DNA of 64,000 nucleotides from an uncultured Alphaproteobacteria bacterium (lineage in GTDB: Bacteria; Pseudomonadota; Alphaproteobacteria; Caulobacterales; Aquidulcibacteraceae): NCBI GenBank assembly GCA_902826245.1, contig CADEEA010000011.1:1-64000 (forward strand), written 5' to 3'. Below are positions 8,772-17,705 of this stretch, piece after piece. The translations under genes and the position numbers were made by a program. The stretch's first letter is position 1. Each line of letters begins with the position of its first letter. Under the pieces are notes generated by a model. That model saw only the letters and a list, made by a program, of their open reading frames with translations. It did not search any database and was not told the DNA's origin.

Positions 8772-10991
8772 TCAGGGATACACGAATGCGGAGCGCGTCA
8801 AATCCCAAACTTGAGCCACACCGCGCCCCACTGTGAGGATGCGCGTTCCATCGGGAGAAAAGCTGGCGTGGCTGACCGGGCTGCCGCCTCCCGGCTCTAC
8901 GCCGGGAATTTCGGCATCGAATGGATCAAGTCTGAGGACGAGTTCGCCCGTGGCGATGTCCCACACGCTCGCGGTGTTCCAGGGATCGCTGGTGAGGACT
9001 TGCGTCCCGTCCGGTGAGAACGCAACGCTGTGAACTGACTCGTGATAAACGTCATATGTCACCGTGCGGACAGCCCGACCGGTGCGCGCGTTGAATATCG
9101 TGACGTTGTCCCAACCTACGATGGCGAATTGCCTCCCATTGGGAGAAAATACCGGCGCGGCTACGGCTCTCTGCGGTGTGTGATAGAGCAGCCTCCCGTT
9201 TGCCGCGTTCCAGATTCGCGCCGGCTCCATGGCTTCGCCGAAGCCCCCAGCCGACCCCCAAGTTACAATGCGGGCGACATCGGGGAAATAGGTGAAGCCG
9301 ACGAGCGTCCGAAAATCGCCTCCGAACACAAACAAGCGCCTACCGGTCGCGACATCCCAAAGGCTTGCGGTTTGCTTGTCGGACCGAGTCACGAGGCGCG
9401 TGCCATCGGCGACAAGTATCGCCTCGCTCACATGGCTTTCATCATCGCGCACCGAAGCCACGACGCGCCCATCCGCGGTTCGAACGATGGCGACGCCGCG
9501 TTCGATCGTCACCGAACTCACACCGGCGCTTGGCACGCCAGCCACAAGGGCGCCGCTCTGTGCGTCCCACGCTCGCTCGCCGTCATTGCTCGTGGTGATG
9601 ATACGGCTGCCATCCGACGAGAACGCCGCATCGACGATGTAGTCGCCTGCGCGGAGAGTATACGCCAATCGGGGATGGCGTCCGTCCAATCCCGGTCCGC
9701 CAGAATTCTCTGGTCGGCCGGTCCAGAAACAATCAATGTCCGCGCTCTGGCTCCAGCCGCGAACGCCGCCCGCCTCTAGCAGATACCAGCATCCGCCGCC
9801 GGCTATTGCTTGTGGTTGATCCGATTGCTCCCAGTTGAACATGTCTTGGGTGAGGTCTTCGTAGCCGAGAGCGATGATCTCGCCCTGATGCCAATGGTAC
9901 TCGACCAGGTCGTCGTGTTCGAAGTACGAACCAAACATTTCCGGCGTATTGTCGTGTAGATAGTAGACGGGCCGACCCGCTTCAAAACCATGATCGGTCC
10001 GCAGCACTACGCCGCGCCGGGGCCGAAGCAGAACGCGGCAGTCGACGATGGTGACGTTGTCGCCCCCGCGCGCGGTGGCGACAACGGTTGCGGCAGGGTC
10101 GCGCGATGCGTGGAGGGTGGTGGAGCGCCTCAGCGTCATTGGGCTTTGGTATTCGCCGCAGCCGCCGTCAAGGACGTAATAACCGCGTTCCATAGGCGGC
10201 TCAGGCGGGCCTGAGAGCGGCGGCGGAAGCGGATTAGGGTTGCGCACGCCGGCAAGAGACAGCGCCACACGGAAGCCCACCGTTTCCGCGCGCACATCTG
10301 CTGGCGCGGAATTGCGCCTACTCCAACTATCCTGCCAGTTTGATCCGAGCCGGAGGCGTTGGTCCGTTGTCGTCAACGAATCTGAGCCATCACCCGGCGC
10401 GTCATTGAACGAGTCCCGCCAAGCCTCCTCAGCCCACTCGCTGACATTGCCACCCTTGTCGTGGATTCCGAAATGGTTGGGCTGATGTGATCCGACCGGC
10501 GTGGTGCGTTCGCCGCCCTGAGTTGATGCAGGCGCCACATCGACGCTGCGGCTTGGGGATTCGTCGGCGTACTCCCACTCTGTTTCACTCGGTAGTCGGT
10601 AGCTTTGTCCAGTGTGCGCTGAGAGCCATTGCACATATTCCCGCGCGTCATTCCAGGACACGTTGATCACCGGTCGCCGCCCGCGGCCCCAGCCTTGATC
10701 GTTCGGACTGGGATTGCTGGCACAGCCGCCGCCGCGCACGCATGCCTCCCATTCTTCGAAGGTGACCTCGTATCGGCCGATGGCGAAGTCCTGCACACTC
10801 ACGCGCTGGATCGGGCGGCGGCTCCCGTCTTCGAAGTCATAGCCGCTCATCATGAACTGGCCGCCGGGCATCGCCACCATCTGGGGGCAATCGCGGCAAT
10901 CACGGAACACATCGCCAGCCGTGCGCGAAGAGTCCGGTGAGGAGGCGCAGGCCGAAAGCAAGAGCGCCCCGACGAGGAGATTTGCTCGCAT
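8772..10991 (-). CDS. lipoprotein with FGE-sulfatase (SUMF1/PvdO-like) domain, SH3-like middle and WD40-like propeller
   Basis: A 739-residue protein. Residues 1-15 are a lipoprotein signal with lipobox LSAC (Cys15). Residues about 40-250 match the formylglycine-generating-enzyme fold: MVAMPGGQFMMSG, IGRYEVTFEEWEAC, PVINVSWNDAREYVQWLS, YRLPSETEWEYA, GNVSEWAEEAW, and a GFRVALS end. The catalytic cysteine segment of true FGE (CRxAxR) reads NSAPADVRAE, so sulfatase activation is unlikely. Residues about 275-430 contain an SH3-like stretch with paired cysteines. Residues about 455-739 hold WD40-like repeats (FSPDGTRILTVG, VWDIATGELV). An ATG with GGAG upstream was chosen over a GTG four codons earlier. 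Confidence 0.82.
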   Translation of the reverse strand: MRANLLVGALLLSACASSPDSSRTAGDVFRDCRDCPQMVAMPGGQFMMSGYDFEDGSRRPIQRVSVQDFAIGRYEVTFEEWEACVRGGGCASNPSPNDQGWGRGRRPVINVSWNDAREYVQWLSAHTGQSYRLPSETEWEYADESPSRSVDVAPASTQGGERTTPVGSHQPNHFGIHDKGGNVSEWAEEAWRDSFNDAPGDGSDSLTTTDQRLRLGSNWQDSWSRRNSAPADVRAETVGFRVALSLAGVRNPNPLPPPLSGPPEPPMERGYYVLDGGCGEYQSPMTLRRSTTLHASRDPAATVVATARGGDNVTIVDCRVLLRPRRGVVLRTDHGFEAGRPVYYLHDNTPEMFGSYFEHDDLVEYHWHQGEIIALGYEDLTQDMFNWEQSDQPQAIAGGGCWYLLEAGGVRGWSQSADIDCFWTGRPENSGGPGLDGRHPRLAYTLRAGDYIVDAAFSSDGSRIITTSNDGERAWDAQSGALVAGVPSAGVSSVTIERGVAIVRTADGRVVASVRDDESHVSEAILVADGTRLVTRSDKQTASLWDVATGRRLFVFGGDFRTLVGFTYFPDVARIVTWGSAGGFGEAMEPARIWNAANGRLLYHTPQRAVAAPVFSPNGRQFAIVGWDNVTIFNARTGRAVRTVTYDVYHESVHSVAFSPDGTQVLTSDPWNTASVWDIATGELVLRLDPFDAEIPGVEPGGGSPVSHASFSPDGTRILTVGRGVAQVWDLTRSAFVYP

Positions 10992-11283
10992 TCCGCACTC
11001 CACCGAGATTCGGGAGCGAGTTTAGAAGCAGATGCTCAAAGCACAAAGCAATGACCTGCTCCCGCCCCATCGGCGGCGAGGCAAAGTCAGCACGAGCGGC
11101 CGAAACGGGCCACCTTGGCCCGGGTCGCCATATTGTTACGGGCGGCACGGCCACTCAAGACCTGCCGGTTCCGGCCCGGGCGGCCCGACCAGGCCGGCTA
11201 GAGCATTTGCCCGGCTCGCACCTGCTGGAAAGCGCCGCCTTTCACGGCCCACGCCGATTGCCGTCACTTCTATTGGCCGCGCG
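10992..11283. other. 292-bp intergenic region, nothing recognised
   Basis: The sequence is GC-rich with short palindromes (for example around 11112-11126 and 11175-11205) but has no convincing frame on either strand. It holds the promoter of the lipoprotein gene on the minus strand. Confidence 0.4.
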
Positions 11284-11748
11284 TCACAGCCCCAAATCGC
11301 TGAGGCCGGGGTGATCATCGGGACTCCGCCCCAGCGGCCAGTGGAATTTTCGCTCTGTTTCGGAGATGGGCAGATCGTTGATGCTGGCGATGCGCCTGCG
11401 CATTAGCCCCGCTTCATCGAATTCCCAATTCTCGTTGCCATAGCTGCGAAAGCAGGCGCCATTGGCGTCTCGCCACTCATACGCGAAGCGCACCGCGATG
11501 CGATTTTCGCGGTGCGCCCACACTTCTTTGATGAGCCGATAGTCGAGCTCGCGCGCCCACTTGGCGGTGAGAAAATTCTCTATGGATTCGCGACCCTGGA
11601 GAAACTCCGACCGATTGCGCCACTGGCTATCCGGCGTGTACGCCAACGCCACGCGCGAAGGATCGCGTGTATTCCAAGCATCTTCGGCCATGCGCGCCTT
11701 TTGCCCGGCAGCCTCTGCAGTGAACGGCGGCAGCGGCGGGCGGGTCAT
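11284..11748 (-). CDS. DUF1348 / NTF2-like (SnoaL-type) protein
   Basis: A 154-residue protein matching the DUF1348 branch of the NTF2-like superfamily: [36 protein letters not shown] near the start, then [48 protein letters not shown]. The cone-shaped fold often binds small hydrophobic ligands; no function is established for this branch. Its ATG overlaps the stop of the PPOX gene (ATGA at 11745-11748), so it is the last gene of a three-gene operon. Confidence 0.88.
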   Translation of the reverse strand: MTRPPLPPFTAEAAGQKARMAEDAWNTRDPSRVALAYTPDSQWRNRSEFLQGRESIENFLTAKWARELDYRLIKEVWAHRENRIAVRFAYEWRDANGACFRSYGNENWEFDEAGLMRRRIASINDLPISETERKFHWPLGRSPDDHPGLSDLGL

Positions 11749-12374
11749 GGCGTCTTCCTTTCGGCGGCGAGTTGTGCCTTGAGCGCGGCGTTTTCGGTTT
11801 CCAAGGTTTTGTTGCGTTCTTCTAGTTTTGCCAGCGCGGCGGCGACGTCTTCAGCGTCGAACTTCTGCGGAATATGTTGGGGGCAGTTTACATCCCAGGC
11901 CGCCACCTCGAACACAATCACTTGCTCGGCTCTCGCCCGATAGCCCTCAGGCATCAGCTTGGCGACGAGTTCGGGATCGTCCCTAACCACGCGGGCGCGC
12001 CCCCATACTTTGATGCGCCGGCGGTGAGCGTAATCCATCAGGAACAAGAATGCCTTGTCGTTCTCCGCGAGATTGCCGGCTGTCACGTATTGGCGATTGC
12101 CCGCATAGTCCACGAAGCCGACCGTGCGCTCGTCGATCTCACGAATGAATCCCTTCGGACCACCCCGGTGCTGGGCGTAAGGCTGCCCCTCGGCGTTCAC
12201 CGTCACGAGATACGCGGTGTCAACTGTTGCAAGGAACGCGGCCAAGTCATCATCGATGACAGTGCGGAAGCCGCCGCGCTCTTCCATTTTTGCATATGCC
12301 CCACGCGACCCGCGCTCGGTCTGAAGCGCCTTGACTGCCGGGGTAAAAGCGATGTCGCTGGATGGCTTGGCCAT
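11745..12374 (-). CDS. pyridoxamine 5'-phosphate oxidase-family flavin-binding protein
   Basis: A 209-residue protein of the PNPOx-like split-barrel family. It shows [47 protein letters not shown] and [22 protein letters not shown], the FMN-cradling strands. The last 35 residues form a predicted coiled coil ([23 protein letters not shown]) not needed for the fold. It lies between the AhpD-like gene and DUF1348, overlapping the latter by four bases. The family handles flavin redox of small molecules; the substrate is unknown. Confidence 0.88.
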   Translation of the reverse strand: MAKPSSDIAFTPAVKALQTERGSRGAYAKMEERGGFRTVIDDDLAAFLATVDTAYLVTVNAEGQPYAQHRGGPKGFIREIDERTVGFVDYAGNRQYVTAGNLAENDKAFLFLMDYAHRRRIKVWGRARVVRDDPELVAKLMPEGYRARAEQVIVFEVAAWDVNCPQHIPQKFDAEDVAAALAKLEERNKTLETENAALKAQLAAERKTP

Positions 12375-12439
12375 GAGGCGCCTCCCTTGCCGTACGGGCG
12401 CTGGCCTTGCGCCAGCGCCCACGGAAACGTCAATTGGTG

Positions 12440-12988
12440 TCAGGCGGCTCGGGCCGACACGACTGGAAAGTCGATGTCGGTCTTTGCGACTTCGTTGATG
12501 TAATTCGTCCAGGTGTTCAGCGCGACATGCTGCACGATCTCGATGATCTGTGCATCATCGTAGCCTGCGAGGCGCACAGCGCTCAGATCCGCGTCGGCTA
12601 TGTGACCGCGCGCCTGAGCCACCTTCGCCGCGAAGCGGACGGCCGCATCAGCCTTAGGATCGTTCGAAGCGCCGCGGCGATTTGCCGTGATTTCGGCGTC
12701 ATCCAATTTGGCGACGTTCTTGGCGAGATAGGTGTGCGCGGATAGGCAGTAAGAGCAGCCATTAATTTCAGCAACGGCAAGCGCGATGCGCTCGCGCGTG
12801 GCGGCCGGCAGCGCGCCTTTATTCAGAGCGCCGTTCATGCCGAGATAGCCTTCCAGCGCCGCCGGGCTCTTGGCGACAAGGCGGAACAGGTTTGGCACGA
12901 CGCCCAATTGCTTCTTCACCGCCTCCAGGAGTGGTTGGGAAGCGAGAGGGGCGGCGTCGATGGCGGCGGGGGCGGGTATGCGGGCCAT
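12440..12988 (-). CDS. carboxymuconolactone decarboxylase / AhpD-like peroxidase family protein
   Basis: A 182-residue protein beginning MARIPAPAAIDAAP. It has the AhpD signature EINGCSYCLSAH with the redox CxxC plus downstream histidine, preceded by a helical NLFRLVAKSPAALEGYLGMNGAL block. These proteins use the cysteine pair in peroxide or thiol redox chemistry. It is the first gene of the operon with the PPOX and DUF1348 genes and is divergent from a LysR regulator, a common arrangement for redox-responsive control. The longer in-frame start at 13249 would run through the LysR promoter and gene. Confidence 0.9.
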   Translation of the reverse strand: MARIPAPAAIDAAPLASQPLLEAVKKQLGVVPNLFRLVAKSPAALEGYLGMNGALNKGALPAATRERIALAVAEINGCSYCLSAHTYLAKNVAKLDDAEITANRRGASNDPKADAAVRFAAKVAQARGHIADADLSAVRLAGYDDAQIIEIVQHVALNTWTNYINEVAKTDIDFPVVSARAA

Positions 12989-13056
12989 GTGCGGATTTCC
13001 TTGTGCTAGGCGGCCAAGACGGCCGGACGCCATCCAGCTAGACCTTCCGATCCAAA

Positions 13057-13086
13057 GGGTGCAGTCATTGAATATTGGATGCACCC
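13057..13086. promoter_or_regulatory. candidate LysR operator between divergent genes
   Basis: A perfect 7-base inverted repeat GGGTGCA ... TGCACCC with a 16-base AT-rich spacer lies in the intergenic region between the AhpD-like operon and the lysR gene. Its right arm ends 22 bases before the lysR ATG. This matches the position of a LysR autoregulatory site; the role is inferred. Confidence 0.45.
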
Positions 13087-13108
13087 TCTCGATATTTGGA
13101 AGGACGAA

Positions 13109-14011
13109 ATGGATCGGTTTGGGGCGATGCGGACCGTCTTGGAAGCGGCGGACGCCGGAAGCTTGTCGGCGGCCGGCCGCCGCATGGGCTTGCCTTTGGC
13201 CACCGTCAGCAGAAAAGTGTCCGAACTCGAGGCGCACCTTCGGACCCAAATCTTCATCCGCTCAAGCCGACGGCTGACACTGACCGAGGCGGGCCGCGCT
13301 TATGTCGACGCCTGCAGACAGATACTCGACGACCTCGCCGAAGCCGAGCGCGCCGCCACCGGAGAATATGCCGCGCCGCGCGGCGAATTGGCGGTCGCGG
13401 CGCCTATCGTGTTCGGCCGGCTTCACGTCCTGCGGGTGATCTCGGCTTTCCTGGCCGCCTACCCCAACATCAACGTCAAGCTGGTGCAGTCCGATCGCCT
13501 GGTCGACTTCACCGAAGACCACATCGATGTGGCGATCCGGATCGGCACCTTGGCGGACAGCAGCATGATCGCTGCAAAGCTCGGCGAAGTGCGTCAGGTT
13601 GTCTGCGCCAGTCCCGCCTATTTCGCGAAACGTCCAACGCCAAATTCACCCGCGGAGCTGTTGCACCACGACTGCATCACCTTTGAGCGGCTCAACGACG
13701 TGCAGCATTGGACATTCCAAACGGGCGCCACGGCAATCGCCGCGCCGGTTCGCTCGCGCCTCGTGGTCAACACAGCGGAGGCCGCTATCGACGCCGCCAT
13801 CGCCGGCGTCGGCATCACGCGCGTCTTATCTTACCAGGCGGCGCGCGCAGTGGACCTCGAAAGCCTTGTTCTTGCCTTGACCGAATTTGAGCCCCGCCCT
13901 TCACCCGTCAGCCTCGTCTATCCCGCACGCGGGCGAATGCCGATCAAGCTGCGCGCCTTCCTCGACTTCGCCGCGCCGAGGTTAAGAGAGAGCCTTTCAC
14001 GGCTGCAGTAG
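13109..14011 (+). CDS. LysR family transcriptional regulator
   Basis: A 300-residue regulator. Residues 1-60 are the winged HTH (MDRFGAMRTVLEAADAGSLSAAGRRMGLPLATVSRKVSELE). The rest is a type 2 periplasmic-binding-like effector domain (GELAVAAPIVFGRLHVLRVISAFLAAYP ... IDVAIRIG). It is the subfamily that often controls a divergent oxidoreductase or peroxidase gene. The start at 13109 follows AGGA; an ATG ten codons earlier lies within the operator-like repeat. Divergent from the AhpD-PPOX-DUF1348 operon, its likely target. Confidence 0.9.
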   Translation: MDRFGAMRTVLEAADAGSLSAAGRRMGLPLATVSRKVSELEAHLRTQIFIRSSRRLTLTEAGRAYVDACRQILDDLAEAERAATGEYAAPRGELAVAAPIVFGRLHVLRVISAFLAAYPNINVKLVQSDRLVDFTEDHIDVAIRIGTLADSSMIAAKLGEVRQVVCASPAYFAKRPTPNSPAELLHHDCITFERLNDVQHWTFQTGATAIAAPVRSRLVVNTAEAAIDAAIAGVGITRVLSYQAARAVDLESLVLALTEFEPRPSPVSLVYPARGRMPIKLRAFLDFAAPRLRESLSRLQ

Positions 14012-14144
14012 AGAGCTTTCGGCGAGCGGCAATTTTGGGCCAGCGTGCGCCATCGACACGAATTTCGCGACTGGCCTACTCTCTCGATTGCGGTCAATCG
14101 CTTAGCGCCCGCAGCAACGGCTCGGTTTCGCCGAAGATGGACGT

Positions 14145-14521
14145 CTAATGGGTTACACTCAGTCCCGGCAGCGCCTCGCCAATTTGCGCGATTAAAGCGG
14201 CGAGGGGCGATCCCTGATGCGGCGGCTTAAGTGTCGTGAGGCGCAGCGCGGTCGGCGGCGGCGGGTCCTGGAGCTTTAGCGCGACGAGCGAGCCTGCTGA
14301 GAGTTTCCCAGCCACGGCATAGTCCGGGAGTACGCCGATTGCATCGCCGTTCATAACACCCAGCTTCACGCCATCGACACTGCCTGCCGATTCAAGTCGC
14401 GGCGGCTGCCCTGCGCCGATCAGCCAGGAATTGAGGAGCGCGCTGAAGGCGCCCTCGTGATCGGTGAGAAGGAAAGTGCGCCGATCGAGATCGCGACGCG
14501 TCACGACGCCCTCGGTCCAAT
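14145..14521 (-). pseudogene. LysR effector-domain remnant (5' truncated)
   Basis: About 125 residues in one frame match only the C-terminal half of a LysR effector domain: RRTFLLTDHEGAFSALLNSWLIGAGQPPRLESAGSVDGVKLGVMNGDAIGVLPDYAVAGKLSAGSLVAL. The HTH and the first effector subdomain are missing. The open frame runs into MFS-like coding sequence on the other strand near 14521. A GTG at 14504 could start a 119-residue product, but without the DNA-binding domain it is best read as debris from a deletion or rearrangement. Confidence 0.7.
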
Positions 14522-14834
14522 CCTCTGCTCATCGTGTCCTGTTGGATCGGCGCGATGTTCATGCTGTTCGCCTCGGAGGTGACGATCGCGGCCTTCGCCA
14601 GCGAATTGTTCCCTACTTCCGCGCCACCGCGGCGGGCGCGCGCGTGACCGTGAATGTCGGCGCGGCGCTCGGCGGCCTTGCTTGCGAGAGCGCGCTTTTG
14701 GAGCGCTTGGCGCACACGCGAGCGCGGTGATTGCCCTGCTTGCCGCAGCGCCGCTGGCGCTGCTCTCCCTCTGGCTCCTTCTGCCCGAGACCGCCGCACG
14801 CCGCCTTGAAGATATTTCCCCCGAAATCAGTTGA
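14520..14834 (+). pseudogene. MFS transporter C-terminal remnant, frameshifted
   Basis: Reading successive frames on the plus strand gives a recognisable MFS C-terminus: LLIVSCWIGAMFMLFASEVTIAAF then ASELFPTS, a frameshift near 14625, ATAAGARVTVNVGAALGGLACES, another shift near 14700, then SAVIALLAAAPLALLSLWLLLP and ETAARRLEDISPEIS with TGA at 14832-14834. No single frame covers it, so it is a decayed gene fragment. It abuts the LysR remnant head to head at about 14521. Confidence 0.65.
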
Positions 14835-14919
14835 ATTCTAGAATGGGCGAACTCAAATGCCGCCGAATAGCGTCATGCTAGCAGCGTTCATCCGCTAGCG
14901 GGACAGAAACGTCTCGCGC

Positions 14920-15294
14920 CTAGTCTTTCTCCCAGGCGAGCTTCAGCAGGCGCTTCACCTCTGTGTCCACTTCTCGCGGCGCAGACAGGACGAGTATCGC
15001 GGTGTGTCGGTCAGCCCAGGGCCGGCTCTTCATCGGCATGAGACGCTTGCTTGCGCTCACCGGCAGCGGGAGCCCCAATTCCGCTTTACCGCCCCTTGCC
15101 GGAATGATCCCAGCGAACTGAAGCTTGCGCGAGAATGACACGAATGCTTTGCGCGGGCCGATGACGACGCCGTCGAATTCCTTGCGCACCAACTTGGCGG
15201 TCGCTTCATAAATCGCGCGCCCCTCCACTTCCTTCCAGAGCTGATCCAATAGCGCATCCGGTTCATCCCAGGATGGGCTTTCCCGGAACGCCAC
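14920..15294 (-). CDS. DUF5655-like small protein
   Basis: A 124-residue protein. The centre, DGVVIGPRKAFVSFSRKLQFAGIIPARGGKAELGLPLP, followed by a WADRHTAILVLSAPREVDTEVKRLLKLAWEKD ending, resembles DUF5655, a short family of unknown function often met in DUF4287 proteins. The proposed start is GTG at 15294; upstream DNA is a half copy of repeat family B (15299-15336), so the repeat may have replaced the original 5' end. No Shine-Dalgarno site is obvious. The gene may be intact or 5'-truncated. Confidence 0.6.
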   Translation of the reverse strand: MAFRESPSWDEPDALLDQLWKEVEGRAIYEATAKLVRKEFDGVVIGPRKAFVSFSRKLQFAGIIPARGGKAELGLPLPVSASKRLMPMKSRPWADRHTAILVLSAPREVDTEVKRLLKLAWEKD

Positions 15295-15298
15295 CGAG

Positions 15299-15336
15299 AA
15301 TGCGCAGCATTCAGTCCGGGACCCATAAACACGAGC
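15299..15336. repeat. interspersed repeat family B, half copy (copy 3)
   Basis: The sequence from GAATGCGCAGCATTCAGTCC to CATAAACACGA matches, in reverse orientation, one arm plus part of the core of the full copies at 18689-18795 and 33166-33270. The other arm is missing. Confidence 0.7.
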
Positions 15337-15553
15337 CTAAGCCTACGCGGCACCACGCCACTTCGCCTTAGTGGGCTTTGGGCCAAAAACGGAGGTCTGC
15401 GTCGTCATCTCGCCCACCCCTCCCTCTCGCCGGCGCTCCAATTTCGAGACAGGCGAGTGCGCGGCATGTTTTCGAATCAACGGCGCGTGGTCCTGGTTGC
15501 TTACCAGCCTCCATATTCCCCGCTTCCCGACTCGACGCTAGACTATCGCGTGC

Positions 15554-16543
15554 ATGGCTGACGTTTTCGTTTCGTATAAAAGAGAAGATAGAGCGATAGC
15601 AGAGCGAGCTGCCGCTTTTGTTCAGCGCGCTGGTCTTTCCACATTTTTCGACGTGAACATTCCAGTCGGAGACACATGGGACCAAGTGATCGAGGCTGAA
15701 CTTCGGGCCGCGAAAGCGGTCTTGGTTCTATGGACGCCTTCCTCCGTCAACAGCCGATGGGTCAGAATTGAGGCGCGGGATGCGCTAACGCGCGGAATTC
15801 TATGTCCAGTGATCGTAGAAGATTGCGCTATACCGCTTGAATTTCAGGACGTGCAAGCAGCACAGGTTAGCTCATTTGACCTGCCAAGCGGAGATCTCGA
15901 CAGACTCTTGGAGCGACTGTTTGAATGCCTGGAGCGTGAAGGCACCGTACCAGAGATCAATCTGGTGCGCGCAGGGGAAGGTCGGAGCGAGTATCAACAC
16001 TACTGTGAATTGGTTCGCGCAAGCGTTGAAGCTTGCGATTTCATTTCGTTCCTCACGGCCCAGCCGGTCGATCCCGACGGCTCTCAGCAGGTTTACAAAG
16101 CTTTCTCCCGGCTCAAGATCGATATCGGTCAGCTGGAGAGCTTAGAACGCCGGGTGTATGGGAAGATGGAACTATGCATTGATCTGCAAAATGCGAAATT
16201 CTTTGTATGGGAGGCAGCAAAACGTGCCGATCGTTGGCTTTTGCTGGACCAGTTCAGACGCTCTTGGATGAAACGAGATATTGATGAAGCCGCATATTAC
16301 TTCAGTCGCCGCCACGGTATCATTCGACCGGACCTAGTCGAACGAACGCGCAATGACGAAGACGCTCAAGAATCTCGCAATCCAGCATGGTTCAGCGGGT
16401 CTCGCCTAAGCGAACAGGGTGTTGCTGCGATCTACCGCATGTATGATGAAGGTCGATCTGTTTATGCGGCAGCGAAAGCTATGGGCATTTCCTACAGCGC
16501 AGCCTCGCACCGCCGTGAACTCTGGAAAGAGCGACAGGGCTAG
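15554..16543 (+). CDS. TIR-domain protein with C-terminal helix-turn-helix
   Basis: A 329-residue protein. Residues 1-130 are a TIR domain: MADVFVSYKREDRAIAE, the FFDVNIPVGDTW loop, VLVLWTPSSVNSRWVRIEARDAL with Glu73 in the position of the NADase catalytic glutamate, and LCPVIVED. The middle (about 140-280) is helical and unrecognised. The last 45 residues (RLSEQGVAAIYRMYDEGRSVYAAAKAMGISYSAASHRREL) look like a resolvase/Hin-type HTH. No membrane segment. The coding sequence has visibly lower GC and unlike codon use (many AAT, GAA, TTT), suggesting recent transfer. Bacterial TIR proteins often degrade NAD in phage defence; here this is inference. It stands alone. Confidence 0.85.
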   Translation: MADVFVSYKREDRAIAERAAAFVQRAGLSTFFDVNIPVGDTWDQVIEAELRAAKAVLVLWTPSSVNSRWVRIEARDALTRGILCPVIVEDCAIPLEFQDVQAAQVSSFDLPSGDLDRLLERLFECLEREGTVPEINLVRAGEGRSEYQHYCELVRASVEACDFISFLTAQPVDPDGSQQVYKAFSRLKIDIGQLESLERRVYGKMELCIDLQNAKFFVWEAAKRADRWLLLDQFRRSWMKRDIDEAAYYFSRRHGIIRPDLVERTRNDEDAQESRNPAWFSGSRLSEQGVAAIYRMYDEGRSVYAAAKAMGISYSAASHRRELWKERQG

Positions 16544-16548
16544 TCGCC

Positions 16549-17586
16549 CTACCCCTCCCCAAACAGCCCCCCAGTCTCCGGCGCTCTCGCTGGCGGTTTC
16601 TTCCCCAGCCGCTCATACGCCTTCGGCGCGGCCACGCGTCCTCTCGGCGTGCGCATGACCAGGCCTTGTTGCATCAGGTACGGCTCGATCATGTCTTCGA
16701 CCGCGTCGCGCGCTTCGCTTAGCGCCGCAGCTAAAGTCTCAACCCCCACTGGTCCGCCCGAGTAGGTTTCCACCAAAGCATGCAGATAGCGGCGGTCGAG
16801 CAGGTCCAAGCCATCGCCATCGACATCGAGGCGCTTCAACGCGTGATCGGCGAGTTTGGCGCTGATGCTTCCGCCTTCGGCTTCGGCGAAATCGCGCACG
16901 CGGCGTAACAGGCGCACCGCGACGCGCGGCGTGCCGCGCGCGCGTTTGGCCACTTCCACCGCGCCTTCGGGCGTAATTGGCGCGCCGAGCTTTTCCGCTG
17001 CGCGGGTGACGATGCCAAGCAATTCTTCCGTGCCGTAAAACTCAAGCCGCACCGGAATCCCAAAGCGGTCGCGCAGCGGCGTACCCAAGAGCCCCGCGCG
17101 CGTGGTCGCGCCCACCAAAGTGAACGGCGCGAGATCGATGCGCACCGAGCGCGCTGATGGTCCTTCGCCGATAATGATGTCGAGGTGATAATCCTCCATC
17201 GCCGGATAGAGAATTTCCTCCACTTGCGGGGCCAGGCGATGGATTTCGTCGATGAACAAAACATCGCGCGGTTCGAGATTGGTGAGCAAAGCGGCGAGAT
17301 CGCCGGCGCGCGCGATCACTGGGCCCGAAGTGGCGCGAAAGCCCACGCCCAGTTCGCGGGCGATGATCTGCGCGAGCGTGGTTTTGCCGAGCCCCGGAGG
17401 CCCGAACAGCAGCACGTGATCCATGGCGTCGCCGCGGCCGCGCGCGGCGTCGACGAACACGCGGAGATTGGCCTTGGCCGCTGGCTGGCCGACGAATTCG
17501 TCGAACCCCTGCGGGCGAAGCGCCCTGTCGGCGCCTTCTCCGGGCTGACGGGCGGGCGAAAGGATGCGTTCTGCAGGTTCGGCCAT
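16549..17586 (-). CDS. ruvB: Holliday junction branch migration ATPase RuvB
   Basis: A 345-residue AAA+ motor. Walker A is [14 protein letters not shown], Walker [10 protein letters not shown], sensor 1 and arginine-finger region [21 protein letters not shown], and the winged-helix C-terminus ends in AYERLG. With RuvA it drives branch migration of Holliday junctions and presents them to RuvC. Alphaproteobacteria usually have ruvC-ruvA-ruvB together; here ruvB lies about 5.9 kb from ruvA with an efflux cluster between. The start [14 protein letters not shown] was chosen by homology; the longer open frame is an antisense artefact. Confidence 0.97.
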   Translation of the reverse strand: MAEPAERILSPARQPGEGADRALRPQGFDEFVGQPAAKANLRVFVDAARGRGDAMDHVLLFGPPGLGKTTLAQIIARELGVGFRATSGPVIARAGDLAALLTNLEPRDVLFIDEIHRLAPQVEEILYPAMEDYHLDIIIGEGPSARSVRIDLAPFTLVGATTRAGLLGTPLRDRFGIPVRLEFYGTEELLGIVTRAAEKLGAPITPEGAVEVAKRARGTPRVAVRLLRRVRDFAEAEGGSISAKLADHALKRLDVDGDGLDLLDRRYLHALVETYSGGPVGVETLAAALSEARDAVEDMIEPYLMQQGLVMRTPRGRVAAPKAYERLGKKPPARAPETGGLFGEG

Positions 17587-17705
17587 GACGCTTCTTAACC
17601 GATTCGGGGTTCGCAATTCGTTCATGCAACGGCAAATCGCGTGCACCGCGTTGCGCCCGCCCACGCCCACGCCTAAGTGAGGGGCGACTACAAGCGGGTG
17701 CGCGG

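Noticed and set aside
8149-8814. 221-codon plus-strand frame over the trigger-factor-like gene
   Set aside because: Mostly antisense to the trigger-factor-like gene, whose protein shows family similarity; the remainder is unrecognised Arg-rich sequence.
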